Numbered from the stretch's first letter, positions 40,944-50,312 are shown. The stretch: 64,000 nucleotides of DNA from CAZJRQ01 sp964548535 (GCA_964548535.1 CAZJRQ010000001.1:163795-227794); one strand, 5' to 3'. Translations and numbers: made by a program. Notes: generated from the sequence alone by a model not told the origin.

Positions 40944-41555
40944 ATGAAAAATTACTTAGTAGCTGGTTTGACTGGTCAAAGCGGCGCTGGAAAAACAACA
41001 ATAAGCAAGACTTTTGCCGAGAATGGTTTCGCTGTTTTAGATTGTGACCATATTGCAAAACAGGTTACTAAAGATTCAAGCGAGTGCAATAAAGAGCTTG
41101 CAAAAATCTTCCCTACCTGCTTTAACGATAACTTTGTTCTTGATAGGCATGCGCTTGCGCAAATTGTTTTTAATAATTCTGATAAACTTGAGCAGTTAAA
41201 TAAAACGATATTTCCATTTATAAATAAAGATATAGAAAATGAAATTACTAAGCTTGTGAATATTGGTGAAAAATGTATTTTGCTTGATGCACCAACTTTG
41301 TTTGAAGCGGGTGCTGATAAGCTTTGTAATGTCATTATAAGCTGTATCGCTGATGAAAATATACGCTTGGAGAGAATCATTAAGAGAGATAATATCTCAG
41401 AAAAATTAGCAAAAAGCAGGTTTTCATCACAGAAAAGCAAAGATTATTTCACACAAAACTCTGACTACACTATTGAAAATAATAACAGTATATCAAATGC
41501 TATAAAACAAACAGAAATAGTAATTGATTCGATAAAAGGAAAATTTAATGGCTAA
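40944..41555 (+). CDS. coaE: Dephospho-CoA kinase
   Basis: This 203-residue enzyme carries out the last step of coenzyme A synthesis. P-loop GLTGQSGAGKTT is near residue 9, and the CoaE pattern continues with DCDHIAKQVT and DAPTLFEAGADKLC. Length is normal. It starts directly after the tsaC stop codon and overlaps the transglycosylase start by eight bases. Confidence 0.93.
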   Translation: MKNYLVAGLTGQSGAGKTTISKTFAENGFAVLDCDHIAKQVTKDSSECNKELAKIFPTCFNDNFVLDRHALAQIVFNNSDKLEQLNKTIFPFINKDIENEITKLVNIGEKCILLDAPTLFEAGADKLCNVIISCIADENIRLERIIKRDNISEKLAKSRFSSQKSKDYFTQNSDYTIENNNSISNAIKQTEIVIDSIKGKFNG

Positions 41556-42177
41556 AAAGCGAACAACAAAAAAAGTAAGAAAGACAGCATTTATTCTTAT
41601 TATACTGATTGTAATTCTACTGATCATCAGCGGAATTATGCTAATTTATAAAAACTTAATTAAAGATAATTATAACAAATCATTTGGTTATCCTACTGAT
41701 TATGAAGAGTATGTTTTAAAATACTCTAAGGAATACGATATTGATCCAAGATTTGTTTTTGCAATTATTCGTACTGAGAGTCATTTTAATCCCAATGCCA
41801 CTTCTGATGTAGGTGCTCGTGGACTTATGCAGATTATGGAAGTTGCATATGATTGGATTAAATTCAGGCTAAATGACGAGCGTGATAATACGTATGATGA
41901 TATGTATGACCCTGAACTCAATATTGAGTACGGTACATATATGCTTAAATATTTGTACGATGAATTTGATGGTTCTTACGAACTCGCCGCTGCTGGATAT
42001 CATGGAGGAATGAATGCTGTTGCTGGCTGGATTAATGATGGTATCATTGATCCAGACGATTTAGATATCAATGATATTCCTTCAAGCGACACTGCTCATT
42101 ACATAAATAAGGTTATGAATGCCTATAATAACTACAAAGAAAATTTTGAGGAGGACTATAACAATGGAAAAGATTAA
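41548..42177 (+). CDS. Membrane-anchored lytic transglycosylase (SLT domain)
   Basis: This 209-residue protein has a basic start (AKKRTTKKVRKT), one membrane segment (FILIILIVILLIISGIMLI) and an extracytoplasmic SLT domain. The catalytic Glu is in IIRTESHFNPNATS, followed by DVGARGLMQIM, the YGTYMLKYLYDEF repeat and AAAGYHGGMNAV. It cleaves peptidoglycan with formation of anhydromuramic ends. Such genes commonly follow coaE in Clostridia. Its end overlaps the next gene by 14 bases. Confidence 0.94.
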   Translation: MAKKRTTKKVRKTAFILIILIVILLIISGIMLIYKNLIKDNYNKSFGYPTDYEEYVLKYSKEYDIDPRFVFAIIRTESHFNPNATSDVGARGLMQIMEVAYDWIKFRLNDERDNTYDDMYDPELNIEYGTYMLKYLYDEFDGSYELAAAGYHGGMNAVAGWINDGIIDPDDLDINDIPSSDTAHYINKVMNAYNNYKENFEEDYNNGKD

Positions 42178-43573
42178 GGATAAATCAGAGGCTGAAATTC
42201 TATCAGAAAAGCTGCTTTCAAATCCTAAAAACGGCGGACTGATTCTAAGTGATGAAAAAATCAAGAAAGCTGATAAATTCTGCGAAGGATACAAAAGTTT
42301 TCTTGACAATGCAAAAACTGAGCGCGAGGCTGTAACTGAAACTATAAAGCTTGCCAAAGAAAATGGGTTTGCAAAATATGAAGCTGGAAAAAAATATAAT
42401 GCTGGAGATAAGTTTTACTTTGTAAACAGAGACAAGGCGATTATTTTAACTGTTATGGGTAAAAAATCTCTTGATAATGGTATTAGACTAGCTGCTGCAC
42501 ATATTGATTCACCACGTTTAGATTTAAAACAAAATCCACTTTATGAGGATCAAGAAATTGCTCTTTTTAAAACACATTATTATGGCGGAATAAAAAAATA
42601 TCAGTGGGTTGCAATTCCCCTTTCACTTCATGGTGTTGTCGTTAAGGCGGACGGTGAGATTGTAACTGTAAATATTGGTGAAGATGAAAAAGATCCTGTT
42701 TTTTGCGTTACTGATTTGCTTCCACACCTTGCTACTGAACAGATGAAGAGAAAACCAGCTGAGCTAATCAAGGGCGAGGAGTTAAATATTCTTGTAGGCT
42801 CAAGACCTTTTAAGGATGACAAAATTTCTAACAAGGTTAAGCTTAACATCATGTCAATTCTTAATAAAAAGTATGGAATTATTGAGGATGATTTTGTTTC
42901 CGCTGAGCTTGAGGCTGTTCCGCAGTTTAAAGCTAAGGATGTCGGGTTTGACAGAAGTATGGTTGGTGCTTATGGTCAGGATGACAGGGTTTGCTCATAC
43001 ACTGCTCTACAGGCAATTTTGAAGTGCAAAAATCCGAAATACACTTGCATGACTATTTTAACCGATAAGGAAGAAACCGGAAGTGACGGTAACACCGGAC
43101 TTAACAGCTCATATCTTCCTTACTTCATTGACGATCTTGCAAGACCGCACGGAATTACTGGACACAATGTTATTTCAGCATCTGAATGTTTATCTGCTGA
43201 TGTAAATGCTGCTGTTGACCCAACGTTCCCTACTGTAACTGAACTTAGAAATGCATCAAGAATCAACTATGGTGTTGTTGCTACTAAGTTTACAGGTTCA
43301 CGTGGAAAATCTGGCACATCTGACGCTTCTGCTGAATTTGTTGGACGTGTTAGAGATTTATTTGATAAAAATAACATTGTATGGCAAACAGGTGAGCTTG
43401 GAAGTGTTGACATGGGTGGCGGCGGAACTGTCGCTCAATACATTGCTAATCTGGATATGGACGTAATTGATGTAGGAGTACCAGTTCTTTCAATGCATGC
43501 TCCGTTTGAGGTTACTTCAAAAATTGATGTCTACATGGCATTTAAAGCATTTTCTGTATTTTTTGAAGATTAA
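42164..43573 (+). CDS. M18 family aminopeptidase
   Basis: This is a 469-residue zinc aminopeptidase, cytosolic and expected to be dodecameric. The start at 42164 has GAGGAGG upstream; the longer frame has no site. Zinc-ligand motifs are seen in AAHIDSPRLDLKQNPL, DKEETGSDGNTG and the C-terminal VLSMHAPFE. It fits the M18 (aspartyl aminopeptidase/ApeA) family. A terminator follows. Confidence 0.95.
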   Translation: MEKIKDKSEAEILSEKLLSNPKNGGLILSDEKIKKADKFCEGYKSFLDNAKTEREAVTETIKLAKENGFAKYEAGKKYNAGDKFYFVNRDKAIILTVMGKKSLDNGIRLAAAHIDSPRLDLKQNPLYEDQEIALFKTHYYGGIKKYQWVAIPLSLHGVVVKADGEIVTVNIGEDEKDPVFCVTDLLPHLATEQMKRKPAELIKGEELNILVGSRPFKDDKISNKVKLNIMSILNKKYGIIEDDFVSAELEAVPQFKAKDVGFDRSMVGAYGQDDRVCSYTALQAILKCKNPKYTCMTILTDKEETGSDGNTGLNSSYLPYFIDDLARPHGITGHNVISASECLSADVNAAVDPTFPTVTELRNASRINYGVVATKFTGSRGKSGTSDASAEFVGRVRDLFDKNNIVWQTGELGSVDMGGGGTVAQYIANLDMDVIDVGVPVLSMHAPFEVTSKIDVYMAFKAFSVFFED

Positions 43574-43596
43574 ATAAAAATCTAATAGTTTTTACG

Positions 43597-43630
43597 AAAC
43601 TCTTGTACTTTTTTGTACAGGAGTTTTTTT
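43597..43630 (+). terminator. Terminator after the M18 aminopeptidase
   Basis: AAACTC-TTGTAC and GTACAG-GAGTTT form a nearly perfect 12-bp stem around TTTTTT, followed by a T run. Confidence 0.88.
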
Positions 43631-43644
43631 ATATCCTTAAAAAA

Positions 43645-43677
43645 TCGACAAATACTTGTCTTTGAAAGTTGTATAAT
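43645..43677 (+). promoter_or_regulatory. spoIIG-type promoter with Spo0A box
   Basis: TCGACA and TATAAT are separated by 21 bases, longer than the usual 17. TCGACAAA read on the other strand is TTTGTCGA, a Spo0A-box core, and overlaps the -35. TTGTCTTTGAA (43656-43666) resembles a second, poorer box. Bacillus spoIIG has the same design: a long spacer and 0A boxes at the -35. Confidence 0.6.
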
Positions 43678-43710
43678 ACTAATTACAGAGTTATCGAAGG
43701 GTGTTGAGCT

Positions 43711-44541
43711 ATGAAAATTTACCTTGATGTTCTTATATTCACAAATGCTGTTATTACATTTATGTACCTTTGCGGACTGTCTAAAGTCACACACAGCAAA
43801 ATTAGTAGAAAACGACTATTTTTCGCATCATTTTTTGGAGGTTGCTCCGCTATCATTGTAGCTATTGAATCTACAAATCTAATTCAAGCTTTTTCGATTA
43901 CAATTATAAAACTTATTTCAGTACTTATAACTGTAACAATTGCTTTTAAACGGAGTGGAATAAAAAAACTTATACGATATTTTCTGCTGTATATCTGCCT
44001 AAATATTCTATTTGCTGGGTGCAGTTTACTAATTTGGGAGATGACAGATAGCAAAATAATATATATCAAAAATTTCACAATTTATTTTGATATATCACTA
44101 ATGAGTATAATAGTTGCAACGATTTTAGCTTACATAGTAATAACCATTTACGACCTTATAACAAGTAAGGCATTTAGCAAATCAGCAAGCTACAAAGTAA
44201 AATATTCAATCGGCGAATATGAAATAATTTTGCCAGCAATTGCAGATAGTGGAAATTCACTTTGTGACAGCTTCACTGGAATACCTATTGTAGTTTTTTA
44301 TTGCAACGAACTATATGACCATTTTAATTTAGATTATGAAAATCAAATGTCTCTAAACGGATTTCGGCTGGTTCCTATTTCTACAGTAAATGGTGATGGA
44401 CTAATATCAGTTACTTCAAAAGGTAACACAAGCGTTATTGATGAAAGTGAATTTTCCAAGGAATTAAGATGCTATGTAGGAATTGCACGCTCAGGGAATA
44501 ACGAATCAAGAGCAATTTTCAATCCATGTTTACTTACCTAA
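43711..44541 (+). CDS. spoIIGA: Sigma-E processing peptidase SpoIIGA
   Basis: This is a 276-residue membrane aspartic protease that removes the pro-sequence of sigma E in the mother cell. Five N-terminal membrane helices (about 5-155) are followed by a cytoplasmic protease domain; the catalytic Asp is in AIADSGNSLCDSFTG. A later GFRLVPISTVNGDGLI stretch is also typical. sigE follows after 25 bases. Confidence 0.93.
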   Translation: MKIYLDVLIFTNAVITFMYLCGLSKVTHSKISRKRLFFASFFGGCSAIIVAIESTNLIQAFSITIIKLISVLITVTIAFKRSGIKKLIRYFLLYICLNILFAGCSLLIWEMTDSKIIYIKNFTIYFDISLMSIIVATILAYIVITIYDLITSKAFSKSASYKVKYSIGEYEIILPAIADSGNSLCDSFTGIPIVVFYCNELYDHFNLDYENQMSLNGFRLVPISTVNGDGLISVTSKGNTSVIDESEFSKELRCYVGIARSGNNESRAIFNPCLLT

Positions 44542-44566
44542 ACATTCATATAAAGGAGATTAAAAT

Positions 44567-45286
44567 ATGTTTTCACTAAAAACAGTAAAATCAACAATTA
44601 ATAATTTTATAATGCGACTATTGTTTGATGAACAAATAAACCTTGACTACATAAATGGCGCTGACTCTCTGCCACCGCCATTATCTAAAGACGATGAGAG
44701 AAAAGCATTTGAACTGTTAAAAACTGATGAAAAAAAAGCTCGTGAGCTATTAATTGTACATAATCTTCGCTTAGTAGTTTACATATCGAAGAAATTTGAA
44801 TCATCTGGCGCAGGCATAGAGGATTTAATCTCAATCGGTTCAATCGGATTAATAAAAGCTGTAAAAACTTTTTGCCCTGAAAAAAACATCAAGCTTGCCA
44901 CATACGCATCAAGGTGTATTGAAAACGAAATACTAATGTTCTTGAGAAAATCCAATCAATATCGCAATGAAATTTCTATTGATGAGCCTCTAAATATTGA
45001 CTGGGACGGAAATGAATTGCTCTTATCAGATATTTTGGGTACTGATGAAGATACCGTTAATCGCGGCATCGAGAGTGAAGTAGAAAAAGAGCTGCTGCTT
45101 CGCGAAATTGAGGGGCTTAACGATAGAGAAAAACAAATTATGCAAATGCGTTTTGGACTTTTAACTGGCAAAGAAATGACTCAAAAACAAGTTGCCGACG
45201 TAGTTGGAATATCTCAATCATACATTTCAAGACTTGAAAAAAGAATTATCAAGGCTATTAGAAAAAATCTAGAGAAAATCTGCTAA
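44567..45286 (+). CDS. sigE: RNA polymerase sporulation sigma factor E
   Basis: This 239-residue mother-cell sigma factor has a pro-sequence of about 27-30 residues with a hydrophobic/amphipathic start (NNFIMRLLF) before the SLPPPLSKDDE core. Region 2 is visible in LLIVHNLRLVVYISKKF and GSIGLIKAVKTF, with KLATYASRCIENEILMFLR. Region 4 carries QKQVADVVGISQSYISRLEKR. A GGAG site precedes the ATG. The usual third gene, sigG, is absent; a terminator follows at once. Confidence 0.97.
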   Translation: MFSLKTVKSTINNFIMRLLFDEQINLDYINGADSLPPPLSKDDERKAFELLKTDEKKARELLIVHNLRLVVYISKKFESSGAGIEDLISIGSIGLIKAVKTFCPEKNIKLATYASRCIENEILMFLRKSNQYRNEISIDEPLNIDWDGNELLLSDILGTDEDTVNRGIESEVEKELLLREIEGLNDREKQIMQMRFGLLTGKEMTQKQVADVVGISQSYISRLEKRIIKAIRKNLEKIC

Positions 45287-45328
45287 TAGAAAAAGGTGCA
45301 AGCATTTCTGCCTGCACCTTTTTCTATT
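45285..45328. terminator. Bidirectional terminator between sigE and transketolase
   Basis: AATAGAAAAAGGTGCA and its exact complement form a 16-bp stem with a 12-base loop. It begins within the sigE stop codon and serves both convergent units. Confidence 0.9.
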
Positions 45329-45354
45329 AAATATTATATTTTAATTAAAATACA

Positions 45355-46302
45355 TTACTTTGCTGAAACTGCTCCTTTTGCTGTCTTTACGATATTATCA
45401 TATGACAAACCAAATTTCTTAAGCAAATCTACAGCAGGACCAGAACAGCCAAACTCATCATTAACACCTATTTTGATAAGCTTTGTTGGTAGATTTTCTG
45501 ACAAAACATCAGCAACAGCAGAACCAAGTCCACCGATTATGCTATGCTCCTCAACAGTCAAAACTAGACCAGTATTTTTTGCTGACTCAAGAATTATATC
45601 CTTATCAATTGGCTTAATTGTATGGATATTAATTACATCAGCTTCAATGCCATCTTCGGCCAAAATTTTAGCAGCTTCAGTTGCTTCTGCCACCATCAAG
45701 CCTGTTGCAATAATTGTAATATCCTTACCATTGCGTAGCTTGATGCCCTTACCAAGCTCAAACTTATAAGTTTCAGCATCATTAAACATCGGAGCTGCAA
45801 GTCGTCCAAAACGCATATATACAGGACCATTGTGCAAAATAGCAGCCTCAACAGCAGCTTTTGTTTCAACATGGTCAGCTGGATTTATAATTGTCATTCC
45901 AGGAATAGTTCTCATCAAAGCAATATCTTCATTGCACTGATGAGTAGCTCCGTCCTCACCAACTGAAATTCCAGCGTGAGTAGCACCAATTTTAACGTTA
46001 AGATGAGGGTATCCTATAGAATTACGAACAATTTCATACGCTCTTCCAGCCGCAAACATAGCAAAAGTTGATGCAAAAGGAATTTTTCCAGTTGCCGAAA
46101 GACCAGCAGCAACACCCATCATATTAGCCTCAGCAATTCCGCAGTCAAAGAATCTATCAGGATATGCTTTCTTGAATATTTCAGTTTTTGTTGCAGCAGC
46201 AAGATCCGCATCTAAAACTACAAGATTTTCATACTTTTCAGCAAGCTCAACAAGAGTTTCTCCATAGCTTTCTCTAGTAGCCTTCTTAATTACATCTGCC
46301 AT
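45355..46302 (-). CDS. Transketolase, C-terminal subunit
   Basis: This 315-residue protein has the pyrimidine-binding and C-terminal domains of transketolase: RFFDCGIAEANMMGVAAGLSA, GATHAGISVGEDGATHQCNEDIALM, then VINIHTIKPIDKDIILESA. It pairs with the N-terminal subunit encoded five bases upstream to form one active enzyme of the pentose phosphate pathway. This two-gene form is common in Clostridia and archaea. Confidence 0.95.
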   Translation of the reverse strand: MADVIKKATRESYGETLVELAEKYENLVVLDADLAAATKTEIFKKAYPDRFFDCGIAEANMMGVAAGLSATGKIPFASTFAMFAAGRAYEIVRNSIGYPHLNVKIGATHAGISVGEDGATHQCNEDIALMRTIPGMTIINPADHVETKAAVEAAILHNGPVYMRFGRLAAPMFNDAETYKFELGKGIKLRNGKDITIIATGLMVAEATEAAKILAEDGIEADVINIHTIKPIDKDIILESAKNTGLVLTVEEHSIIGGLGSAVADVLSENLPTKLIKIGVNDEFGCSGPAVDLLKKFGLSYDNIVKTAKGAVSAK

Positions 46303-46307
46303 ATTTT

Positions 46308-47147
46308 TTAGCCCTCCAAATCCTTTAAAACAGCGGTTAGCTCCTCAACAGCTTGCTTATATTGCTCAGCATTAGGTGCCGCACCATGCCAAGAAACGTT
46401 ATTTTCCATAAACGAAACGCCCTTACCCTTGATACTTTTCTGAATAATTACAACTGGTTGTCCAGCAATTTTTTCTGATTCGTCAAAAGCACGCTCAATA
46501 TCATCAAAATCATGAGCATTCATTTGAATAACATGCCAGCCAAAAGCTTCGAATTTTTCTGGGATTGGATATGGTGACATAACGTCTTCAATATTTCCAT
46601 CAATCTGAAGACCATTATTATCAACAACTACAACTAAATTATCAAGATTATAATGAGAAGCAAACATTGCAGCCTCCCAAATCTGACCTTCCTGAATTTC
46701 ACCATCACCTACAATAGAGTAAACCTTATAAGGATTGTTAGAAATTTTAGCAGAAAGCGCCATGCCACAAGCAACAGAAAGTCCCTGTCCAAGAGATCCA
46801 GACGACATATCCACACCAGGAATTTCAATACATGGGTGACCCTGAAGCATAGCATCAACATGTCTTAGGCTTTGAAGCTCACACTTATCAAAAAAACCTT
46901 GCTCAGCAAGCACTGAATATAGTGCAGGCGCAGTGTGTCCCTTTGACAGAACAAATCTGTCACGCTCAGGATCTTCAGGGTTACTTGAACAAACATTTAA
47001 CTTATTTGTATATAAATAAGTTAAAACATCAGCAATTGACAATGAACCACCTGGATGACCAGATTTTGCACTAAATACTCCTTCTAAAATTCCAAGACGA
47101 ACCTTACAAGCAGTAATTTCGAGCTGTTTTTTTATAGTAGCGTCCAT
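46308..47147 (-). CDS. Transketolase, N-terminal (ThDP-binding) subunit
   Basis: This 279-residue subunit is taken from the ATG at 47147, with GGAGG upstream; the longer frame begins with TTG. It holds the ThDP diphosphate domain: AKSGHPGGSLSIADVLTYL, SKGHTAPALYSVL, MSSGSLGQGLSVACGMAL, and GDGEIQEGQIWEA. It carries out ketol transfer with the next gene product. It follows the HAD gene by 24 bases. Confidence 0.95.
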   Translation of the reverse strand: MDATIKKQLEITACKVRLGILEGVFSAKSGHPGGSLSIADVLTYLYTNKLNVCSSNPEDPERDRFVLSKGHTAPALYSVLAEQGFFDKCELQSLRHVDAMLQGHPCIEIPGVDMSSGSLGQGLSVACGMALSAKISNNPYKVYSIVGDGEIQEGQIWEAAMFASHYNLDNLVVVVDNNGLQIDGNIEDVMSPYPIPEKFEAFGWHVIQMNAHDFDDIERAFDESEKIAGQPVVIIQKSIKGKGVSFMENNVSWHGAAPNAEQYKQAVEELTAVLKDLEG

Positions 47148-47171
47148 ATAATAAACCTCCAAATTATTTAT

Positions 47172-47987
47172 CTATTTTAGTTGTGATAATACGTAATCAA
47201 CTACAGCAGTAATAGCATTTTCTTCACAAGAAACATCTAAAACTATATCAGCAACATTCTTAACATCATCAGTAGCATTTGACGGACAAATTCCAACATC
47301 AGCATATTTGAGCATTTCGATATCATTATTGTAATCACCAACAGTGACAATAGTATACTCTTCTAAACCACAAATCTCGCGCATTTTTTTCAGTGCAGAA
47401 CCCTTTGATATATTTTGCGGAAGCATTTCAAAGTACTGCGGAGCAGAAACAACGAAATCAACTCCATCATAGTTTTGCTGCATAACAAAATCAATCAAAT
47501 TGCCCAATTTATCAGGAACATTAGTAAACAAAACTTTATACCAATTGTTTGGAATATCCTCAATACTGCACAAAACAGGATCAACCTTGCAAATTTTACA
47601 ATGTTCCTCCTCCATTGGTGTCATTTGAGGAACGCAAACACTGTCAAGCAATAAGACTTCACACCCAACATCTTTGTTGTTTTGCAGAATTTGTCGTGTA
47701 ATGTCGCGAGACTTGTCAGGTAAGTAAACATCATATATTTGTTTTCTAACATTCAAATCATAAACCATACCGCCATTGCACATGATTATCGGACAATTTA
47801 CAGAAAAATCATTGAAATATTGACTTGCTGCATGAAAAGCACGTCCTGTTGCGATTGAAAACTTACCGCCGGCCCTCTGGAAATATTCAATTGACTGCAA
47901 ATCTTTAGCACTAGGTCGTTTGCACTCTGGCAAAAAAGTACCATCCATATCAGTAATAATCAATACTTTATTTATATCATCAAACAT
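47172..47987 (-). CDS. Cof-type HAD family phosphatase
   Basis: This 271-residue HAD hydrolase has motif I ITDMDGTFLPE, motif II SIATGR, and motif III-IV around KGSALKKM and GDYNNDIEMLKYADVG. A large cap (C2-type) lies between motifs II and III. Cof-type enzymes act on sugar phosphates, FMN or other small phosphoesters; the substrate here is unknown. The ATG at 47987 with GAGGT upstream is preferred over a TTG one codon earlier. Confidence 0.92.
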   Translation of the reverse strand: MFDDINKVLIITDMDGTFLPECKRPSAKDLQSIEYFQRAGGKFSIATGRAFHAASQYFNDFSVNCPIIMCNGGMVYDLNVRKQIYDVYLPDKSRDITRQILQNNKDVGCEVLLLDSVCVPQMTPMEEEHCKICKVDPVLCSIEDIPNNWYKVLFTNVPDKLGNLIDFVMQQNYDGVDFVVSAPQYFEMLPQNISKGSALKKMREICGLEEYTIVTVGDYNNDIEMLKYADVGICPSNATDDVKNVADIVLDVSCEENAITAVVDYVLSQLK

Positions 47988-47993
47988 CAAATA

Positions 47994-48911
47994 TTACCTC
48001 TCTTGCGGTTTTAATTTTTTCAGCACATCGACAAAATATTCAGGCAACTCACTATCAAATTCCATATACTCTTTACTAGTTGGGTGAATAAATCCAATTT
48101 TTTTTGCATGCAAGCACTGTCCATCTAAGCCTTTAAAAACTTTACCATAGACTGCATCTCCTAAAACAGGATGCCCAACATAAGCAGAATGTGCCCTAAT
48201 TTGATGAGTACGTCCTGTTTCAAGCTTAAATTTTAATAATGAATATTGTCCAAACTCATCAATGACTTCATAATGAGTAACTGCATTTTTTGAATTCAAA
48301 TCAGTTACACACATCTTTTTTCGGTCGTACTTACTTCTACCAATCGGTGCATCTATTACACCGGTTTTCTCTTTGAACCGACCACAGTTTATAGCCTGAT
48401 ATTCACGTGTAAAAGTGTGAAGTTTTATCTGCTCTGCTAAAAAATTATGTGAATTATCATTTTTCGCAACAATTAATAGTCCACTTGTAAGTTTGTCAAT
48501 TCTATGCACAATTCCTGGACGAATAATCCCGTTAATACTAGAAAGTCTACCATCACAATGATACAATAAAGCATTTACCAAAGTGCCGTCTGAATTTCCA
48601 GCAGCTGGATGAACAACCATTCCTTTTGGCTTATTAACCACCAACAAATCATCGTCTTCATAAACAATTTCTATATCAATATTCTGCGGTAGAACATCAA
48701 GTTTCTGCGGCTCAGGAATGCAAATTTCTACAATATCATTATTTTTAAGTTTGTAATTTTTATTTACAGGCTTAGAATTCACAGTAACATTTTGGCTTTC
48801 AACAAGTTTTTGGATTGCTGACCTTGTAAGCTCAACATCTTGATCACATAACCACTTATCAAGTCTTTTTCCAACATCTTCTATGTTGATATTAAATTTC
48901 AGATTTTTCAT
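47994..48911 (-). CDS. RluA family RNA pseudouridine synthase (RluD-like)
   Basis: This 305-residue protein has an N-terminal S4 domain (GKRLDKWLCDQDVELTRSAIQKL) and a RluA-type catalytic domain. The catalytic Asp is in GIVHRIDKLTSGLLIVAKN; KPKGMVVHPAAGN and ETGRTHQIRAH are also typical. In Bacillus the homologue YlyB follows lspA, as here, where it overlaps lspA by 20 bases. The probable target is 23S rRNA. Confidence 0.95.
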   Translation of the reverse strand: MKNLKFNINIEDVGKRLDKWLCDQDVELTRSAIQKLVESQNVTVNSKPVNKNYKLKNNDIVEICIPEPQKLDVLPQNIDIEIVYEDDDLLVVNKPKGMVVHPAAGNSDGTLVNALLYHCDGRLSSINGIIRPGIVHRIDKLTSGLLIVAKNDNSHNFLAEQIKLHTFTREYQAINCGRFKEKTGVIDAPIGRSKYDRKKMCVTDLNSKNAVTHYEVIDEFGQYSLLKFKLETGRTHQIRAHSAYVGHPVLGDAVYGKVFKGLDGQCLHAKKIGFIHPTSKEYMEFDSELPEYFVDVLKKLKPQER

Positions 48912-49416
48912 TAATTTCTGCTTTCTCAATATTATTAAGGTTTTCCTTTTTCTTTTGTGCTTCTTCTATAAAAATAAGATAAATACAGAAAATAACCGCA
49001 CCTACTACTACACAAATATCAGCAAAATTGAAAATCGGGAAATTAATAGGTTCAAATCTAATGTAGTCAACGACATAATTAAGTCTGATTCTATCAATTA
49101 AATTGCCCAAACCACCGGCAAAAAACAGAGCTAGTGAAAACATCTGAAGCTTGCTATTGTTACGCTGTTTATACATATAGACAAGCGCAACTACTAGAAC
49201 AATACAAGGAAAACCAATTAAAAACCATGTCTTTCCAGACATCATATTCCAAGCGGCGCCCTCATTAATTACATGAGTCAGACTAAAAATTTTATGGGAG
49301 CCGAATTTAATTACTTCAATGACATCTCCAAAAGCTATGTTGTCTACAACAATGATTTTTATCACTTGATCAACAATTGTTAAAACTATTATTAATATAA
49401 GCGAAAAAACAAACAT
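48892..49416 (-). CDS. lspA: Lipoprotein signal peptidase (signal peptidase II)
   Basis: This 174-residue membrane aspartic peptidase has four membrane helices. The catalytic Asp residues are in GGLGNLIDRI and FNFADICVVVG. NEGAAWNMMSG is the other family motif. A charged C-terminal tail (about 30 residues, EEAQKKKENLNN) is longer than usual. It processes lipoproteins such as the GHL10-type protein in this window. The ATG at 49416 is preceded by GAGGG. Confidence 0.96.
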   Translation of the reverse strand: MFVFSLILIIVLTIVDQVIKIIVVDNIAFGDVIEVIKFGSHKIFSLTHVINEGAAWNMMSGKTWFLIGFPCIVLVVALVYMYKQRNNSKLQMFSLALFFAGGLGNLIDRIRLNYVVDYIRFEPINFPIFNFADICVVVGAVIFCIYLIFIEEAQKKKENLNNIEKAEINEKSEI

Positions 49417-49472
49417 ATTCCCTCGTTTCTCCACAACATTCGTGTGGCACAGTCGGTTTTACGCAGTCAACC

Positions 49473-49496
49473 AAAAGGCTCTGTATCATCAGAGCC
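49473..49496 (-). terminator. Hairpin after divIVA
   Basis: On the minus strand GGCTCTG and CAGAGCC pair around ATGATA, then TTTTGGTT follows. The T run is short. No promoter is seen before lspA, so read-through is likely. Confidence 0.65.
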
Positions 49497-49520
49497 TCAA
49501 AGCATAATATTTCACAAAAA

Positions 49521-50300
49521 CTAATTCTTTCTACCAAATTGCAAATCTGACGGATTTTGCTTTGGAATTACAGGCTCAAAAGAACCAGTATTCAAAATTT
49601 TGTCGACTTTTTCCCTTTTAGTTTCTGAATTTTCTGCTGTCTGATTTATTTCTTCGGTTGTAACCTCAGCAATCTCTTCGATTTCCTCAATTTTAACTTC
49701 AGACTCGGAAATGTCAACTTCAATTTCCTCTTCAACATCTACAATTTCTTCTTGCGAAAGTTGAGGAATTTCCATAATTAGGTGAAGCTGTTTATTATAA
49801 AGTTCGGTTAGATTAGCCTTGAAAAGCGTAACCTCTCGCTTAAGATTCTCGTAACTAGCCTTTTCAGATTCGTAAGATTTTCTAATGTCATTAATCTTTT
49901 TCTCAGTTACTTCAGTATTTTCCTTGATAAGCTGAACGCACTTTTCCTTATGATCACGAATAATACGCTCACACTCAGCAGAACTTTGCTCAGCAAGACG
50001 AACCTGCTCAGTTTTAGCTGATTCAATCATATCTCTAGCCTGCGCTTTGGCATCGCTAACTGTTTTATTAGCCTCTTTTTGAGCCGTAATCATAACAGTT
50101 TTGATAGCCTCTTCATCTTCACGATATTCATTAATTTTCTCAACAAGCTTGAAAATCTTTGCCTCATTATCTTCATTTGCAGAATTTAGCTCAACAACCT
50201 GACTTGCAATTTCCGCAAGAAAAGCATGAACTTCTTCCTGATCATAACCATTTTTTTCTGTGTTAAAAGTTTTTCCTTTAATATTACTTGGTTTTAGCAT
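49521..50300 (-). CDS. divIVA: DivIVA domain cell-division protein
   Basis: This 259-residue coiled-coil protein opens with the DivIVA lipid-binding start (KPSNIKGKTFNTEKNGYDQEEVHAFL). A long coiled coil (about 25-175) and an acidic Glu/Val-rich tail follow. DivIVA marks curved membranes at poles and septa. It lies with ylmH and sepF in the conserved division cluster, 12 bases after ylmH. Confidence 0.93.
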   Translation of the reverse strand: MLKPSNIKGKTFNTEKNGYDQEEVHAFLAEIASQVVELNSANEDNEAKIFKLVEKINEYREDEEAIKTVMITAQKEANKTVSDAKAQARDMIESAKTEQVRLAEQSSAECERIIRDHKEKCVQLIKENTEVTEKKINDIRKSYESEKASYENLKREVTLFKANLTELYNKQLHLIMEIPQLSQEEIVDVEEEIEVDISESEVKIEEIEEIAEVTTEEINQTAENSETKREKVDKILNTGSFEPVIPKQNPSDLQFGRKN

Positions 50301-50312
50301 ATATATTGCCTC

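Noticed and set aside
49040..49060. GGTTCAAATC resembling a tRNA T-loop
   Set aside because: It lies within lspA coding sequence with no matching acceptor stem or anticodon arm.
49435..49520. tRNA-like or separate promoter region before lspA
   Set aside because: No cloverleaf and no -10/-35 pair could be found; only the hairpin after divIVA.
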